A stretch of DNA of 64,000 bases from Gnetum montanum (lineage: Eukaryota > Streptophyta > Gnetopsida > Gnetales > Gnetaceae). Each line of letters begins with the position of its first letter. The stretch's first letter is position 1. Shown here one piece after another: positions 60,215-64,000 of this stretch. The translations under genes and the position numbers were made by a program. Below the pieces are notes generated by a model. That model was not told the DNA's origin, ran no database searches, and worked only from the letters and a program-made list of their open reading frames with translations. The stretch spans positions 36,840 through 100,839 of the forward strand of contig MNCI01011152.1 of NCBI GenBank assembly GCA_015680685.1, given 5' to 3'.

Positions 60215-61385
60215 CTTCTTGGCTTGTAACTTGGAGAAGTTAATACCTCTCAATCATTTTTTCTTCAAGCACACCTAATCCAAGTCACCAATAGTAAAAT
60301 TAGACCTTAGTTTGCCCTCATTCCTCTTGAGAACTCTCTCTTTAGCCTTCTTTTCAAGATTTGATTTTACTTGTGCATGGATATCCCTTATCACTTGTAC
60401 AAAATCAACACTAAGTTGAGATTCACCATCAAATCTCTTCAAGGTATCCACCAACTTAGGACAAAAACCATAGTTCACCTCAAATGGGGTTTTTCCAATA
60501 ATAACATGAAAAGCATTATTGTATAAAAACTCAACATGACATAACAAGGTTTTCCACCTGTTTGGTTATTTGTCACATATATACCTCAAAATATTTGGCA
60601 AGGATTTATTTACCATCTTCATTTGACTATTAGATTATAGATGATATGCACTAGAAAAATTTAGTTTTATTCCTAATATTTTCCAAAGGAACCTCCAAAA
60701 TGACTTGTGAACTTGGGGTCTCTATCACTAATAATATTTTAGGAAATATCATGCAACTTCATGTGTTGGAAAAATAAATTTTCCACATGAGAAGAAGAAT
60801 CACTCATCTTTCTACATGGAAAGAAGTGTATCATCTTGGAGAACTTGTTAACAATAAAAAAAATTGCATCATTTCCACTTTGTTCTTATAATGCCACTCA
60901 CAAAATCCATTTACATGCTTTTCCATGAATCCTTGGGAATTGGCAAATGCATATAGTATCTACCCACACCTTTAGCTCCTTTGAACTTCTGACAAGTTAA
61001 ACACTCCTTCAAAAAATTTAAAACTTTAGTTGCCATACTAAGCCAAAAATAATACCTGCCCATGTAACCTACCATGGCATTACAATCTTTTCTAAATAAA
61101 ATATTCTTTCTAAAATCATAATTAGGAATACATACATTTATGTTCTTGAATAAAAGTTCATATTGAATATGATAGTTTCTCCATTGGTCTATCCTACTCA
61201 AGAATGGCTCTTGAAGACCTTTTCAAACTTGTCCAAAATCAACATCATGTTCATAAAAATTAGCAAAATCATCCATACCTTCAACATGAGGCACGCTAAA
61301 ATTAACCACATGCACCCTAGATAATGCATCAGCCACCATATTAGCTTTTCCACTTTTTTGCTTTAACACAAAAATAAATTCCTAT
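60215..61385 (-). pseudogene. A2 integrase, broken
   Basis: 60547-60275 is open: VEFLYNNAFHVIIGKTPFEV, then NYGFCPKLVDTL, then an FTIGDLD-like end. 61201-60911 is open and carries the zinc-binding part with FLKECLTCQKFKG and LPIPKDSWKSM. The core between them (60560-60900), where the DDE residues should be, is frame-shifted. It acts in insertion of cDNA in intact family members. Confidence 0.75.
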
Positions 61386-61904
61386 AACTATATAAACCAC
61401 TTCATTTGTTTTGCATTCAAATTATTTTTAGAGTATAAAAATTGAAGTTCTTTGTGATCCATCATCAAAGTGAATTTCTTGAACAACAAGTAATATCTAT
61501 AACGCTTAATTGCTTGAATAATATTGTACAACTCCTTCTCATATACACTATACTTTTGCCTTGAATCATTCAGCTTCTTTAAAAAGAAAGTAATAGGCCT
61601 ACCTTCTTGTGAAAGTACCCCACTAATGGCAAGTCCACTTGCATCCACCTCCACCTAAAAAAGCTTCTAAAAATCTAAAATTTCTAGCAATGGTTCACTA
61701 GTAATTTTTTCTTTAGCTAGTCAAAGCTTCTTTGGGTTTCCTTATCTCACTTGAAATCTTTATTTTCCTTCAACAAAGAAAATTTGGGCTTAAAAATACC
61801 ACTAAAATTTTTGATGAATCTTCTATAAAAACTTAAGTTTAAGGAATGATCTTACCTCCTTAACATTCTTAGTAGTTACTTAATCCATAATAGCCTTCAC
61901 CTTA
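61386..61904 (-). pseudogene. A2 RNase H and end of RT
   Basis: 61654-61388 is open for 88 codons: MEVDASGLAISGVLSQEGRP, SRQKYSVYEKELYNIIQAIK, MMDHKELQFLYSK. It shows the catalytic Asp of EVDAS, the YEKE Glu and the MMDHKEL block of Ty3/gypsy RNase H. 61655-61904 holds the RT/RNase H linker with stops before B3 cuts it off. Confidence 0.8.
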
Positions 61905-62771
61905 TGACAAAGTGTCGTCCTCATGGTGCATCAACAGGATGCTATCAACGTGATCCCATCAACATGATCCCATCGATGTGATTACATCAATGCATGGTTT
62001 GATGCATTGACGTGATCTTGTCGACATAGTGTCTTGTCTTTCTTATAAATACATGCTTACCAGCCACATTTATGGTATCCATTGTTTATTATCCTAGTGA
62101 AGCTCTTGCAGTTTATTTGTTTAGAAGTTAAAAATATTTTCTAAGTGCCTGCAATAGGAGTGAGAATTGTATAGATCTTTATTTGAGCATTGATGTACCT
62201 AATCATCTCAATGTGAATGGCAATAAAGCTTTTTACATAAATCTTGCAACACTTGGAATTAGTTTAATGTTTACATAATGGATTTATTATTTGAGAAATT
62301 TACCTTAATGCATTTAATTAATTAATTAGCAAGTAATTAATATACATAAGTACAACCATTTCGAGCATACATTAATGTTTGGTAATCCTAGTAGTGCTTA
62401 ATACTTGGTAACCTAGTAACATTGTAACATTGTTCAAGATGTGTACAGTAAATGGGAATGAATGCTTATGATTAGGACTAGTTAAGATATTAGTTAGTTA
62501 TTAGATTAATTAAACATTTAATCACATTATTTTTAGTAGTTATGTGATGTAAATAATAAATATAAAATGATAAAAATCATATCCCTCAGTTATACTTAAC
62601 CATATACTTGCACTTCACAAGTGAAACTGAGAAGATAACGATCGTGTCTATTAAATTCACTACCTAGGCAAAGTGTACGTAGAAAGAAAAAGTCTATGGA
62701 ATTTGAGCAGATCACTTAGTGAATGCTAGTGATTTGTATGGTTGGGAATAGGGCCTACTCATTGCTTATCA
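61905..62771 (+). repeat. 5' LTR of B3 (about 867 bp)
   Basis: It runs from TGACAAAGTGTC to CTCATTGCTTATCA. TATAAATA lies at 62042-62049, about 137 bp from the start. The final 40 bp and the TTTGGTAATCCTAGTAG block (62379-62395) are shared with other B LTRs. Confidence 0.8.
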
Positions 62772-62772
62772 T

Positions 62773-62790
62773 TAGCATTATTATCAAGGA
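62773..62790 (+). other. B3 primer binding site, tRNA-Asp type, mutated
   Basis: TAGCATTATTATCAAGGA lines up with TGGCGCCGTTGCCGGGGA with only C-to-T and G-to-A differences, one base after the LTR end. Confidence 0.7.
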
Positions 62791-62923
62791 CTCTAGTTAG
62801 GTACGTGTATTATCTAGGAGTTAGAGAAAATATTCAACAACATTGTAACAAACTTGAAAGTTAACATCATTAAGAAATAATAATAGTAACAACAAGAGCA
62901 AACTATTTTTCTTCTAATCTAAT

Positions 62924-64000
62924 ATGACTTCTTCTCATAGGGGAGATTCTCTACCACTGTACAAAGGTAGATCTAACCAACAAAGGCATGAAGGGTCAAA
63001 ACCACCAATTCCCCAAAAATACAAAGTGGTATATACTCATCTCGATGAATATGTGTCAAACTTCACCTTCTTCCTATGTTAGGATGAATAGTTGTGGTGG
63101 AGAAACATGGAGGGTAACATTGTATCACTGCTCGATCAATCAGTTTCTGTGATGGTACTCCAAACTCTCATGAAATTGGGCATCCATGGGCTCAATGTTG
63201 AATATGTTATGTGAGACCATGACTATCAGGATTATCATCCCACTAAGCATAATGGAAGAAATATTGGCAATAGGAGATCTGCTATAAGGCATTAAGGGGA
63301 AAACGGTTGACAAACTCCTTGTTCCTACTAGGCCCAAAGGAAGGTGTGGATTCCTTCTTTTGGAGTTCTCAAAACATTGACTCTCCTCCCTTATTCTTTG
63401 ATGAAGAAAGCCATAACTAGAATTTATAGTCCATTATAAACAATCCTAGTTTGAAAAAGAATAGGTCCCATGACCATGGGGCTAAAAAGGAGGAAGTCAA
63501 GGAAATAACTAGGATAAGCACCACACTAGAGAAAGACATGATGAATGTAGATGTGACCTAAGCAAAGGGAGTAGTAGGCACTATGTTGGTGCTGGCTTTC
63601 ATCCCTCTTCACCTTTAACATCTTCATTTTCTTCCTCTTCTAGCTCTAACTAAAGCTGCAGAGGATGAGACCATGTTGGAGGTGACCATCGGGATTGAGA
63701 TTATCATAGAGCTCACCGAAATAGTGGAGACCAAAGCCATGGGCAATCAAGGGAGTTCCACCATGATGAATGAAGGGGTCATAGAAGACATCATAAGAAT
63801 CATGGCCATCATAGGGGCTATGACTATGATGAGCCTTTGCTTGCGACAAGGAACATGATGAATATTGTAGATGCCATGAGAATTCCAATGAGGCATGTGA
63901 AGGATAGTAGAATCAAATGGTTTAATATGAATAGTATCTCTAAGTTCGAATGGGGTTATAACTTAGATCCACAAAATCATCTTTAAACATTTCATGATGC
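62924..64000 (+). pseudogene. B3 gag N-terminal part, degenerate
   Basis: The start is ATG at 62924 (MTSSHRGDSLPLYKG), about 150 bp after the PBS. The next residues match B1 Gag: VVYTHLDEYVSNFTFFL against VVYIHPDEYIPDFTFIL, then MEGNIV, LMKLGIHGLNVEYV and a DYHPTKHN-like block. A Ser-rich stretch at about 63610-63650 lies where B1 Gag has SPSSSPSSSPS. Stops and frame changes are frequent. 63655-64000 could not be matched to B1, where the assembly gap begins. Confidence 0.7.

Larger units (their letters stand above)
57715..61904 (-). mobile_element. Chromovirus A2, interrupted twice
   Basis: It has a 3' LTR (57715-58661) followed on the right by minus-strand chromodomain, integrase, RNase H and part of RT, all matching A1. 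An insertion at 59050-60209 splits the integrase C-terminal region, and family-B element B3 interrupts RT at 61904. The 5' half (RT start, protease, gag, 5' LTR) is not in the window. The left flank is AAACT. Confidence 0.85.
61905..64000 (+). mobile_element. Family-B Athila-like element B3, 5' part
   Basis: An LTR (61905-62771) is followed by a decayed tRNA-Asp PBS and a gag pseudogene that runs off the window. It is inserted in the RT of A2. The left flank is CCTTA; its partner lies beyond the window. The orientation is opposite to B1. Confidence 0.75.

Noticed and set aside
1-64000. CRISPR arrays, bacterial operons, rRNA operons
   Set aside because: The tandem repeats found are minisatellites or LTR repeats without spacers, and there are no bacterial-type gene series.

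Overview
This window looks like intergenic DNA from a large, repeat-rich plant genome. I found no convincing host gene, rRNA, tRNA or CRISPR array. Almost everything recognisable is a decayed LTR retrotransposon: chromovirus-type Ty3/gypsy, Athila/Tat-type Ty3/gypsy, or Ty1/copia. There are also two copies of a tRNA-derived SINE and one fragment resembling a LINE C-terminus. The AT-richness, age of the elements, nesting, and plant-type primer binding sites (tRNA-iMet and tRNA-Asp) fit a seed plant. I favour a gymnosperm, but the sequence does not prove this. Nearly all coding regions are broken, mostly by TAA/TAG where Gln codons would fit and by other C-to-T/G-to-A changes. This is the expected decay of methylated plant repeats.

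Layout from left to right. 1-240 is the end of an Athila-like LTR (family B) inserted in the 3' LTR of chromovirus A1 (241-5845, minus strand: chromodomain, integrase, RNase H/RT, protease, gag, tRNA-Met PBS, 5' LTR). About 6384-9724 is LTR element C (two direct LTRs, degraded tRNA-Asp PBS). A SINE lies at 10321-10505. A minus-strand Ty1/copia element D (11244-about 21780) still shows an intact YVDD motif. Nested in D, with a perfect 5-bp target duplication GTATG, is element E (15773-20519), which has gag and an unidentified second ORF but no pol. 21780-30936 is AT-rich and mostly unrecognisable; it holds a possible element G (PBS plus decayed ORF), a LINE-like zinc-motif fragment and a second SINE copy.

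30937-40992 is element F, complete and flanked by perfect TAGAC duplications. It has about 1.6-1.7 kb LTRs, gag and protease only, and a 3' untranslated region with a 31-bp minisatellite. A solo B-type LTR (41183-42111) follows, then two overlapping B-type gag regions (about 45700-47560 and 47620-50375) ending at an almost intact tRNA-Asp PBS and the 5' LTR of B1 (50512-51503). 51504-55300 is unrecognised. A third B-type protease fragment (about 55330-56330, minus) abuts a long plus-strand ORF predicted to be coiled-coil (56335-57714), which chromovirus A2 (57715-61904) interrupts. A2 in turn carries an insertion that looks like a solo LTR (59050-60209) and is interrupted by B3 (61905 to the window end, plus strand).

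The strongest leads are: the gag-only element E with its unknown ORF; a recurrent AGACATCT-type motif cluster shared by the LTRs of A, E and the 59050-60209 insertion; the deaminated coiled-coil ORF; the SINE family; and several odd structures in F (duplicated LTR-PBS-leader junction, hairpin-forming LTR repeats, and a perfect hairpin beside its polypurine tract).
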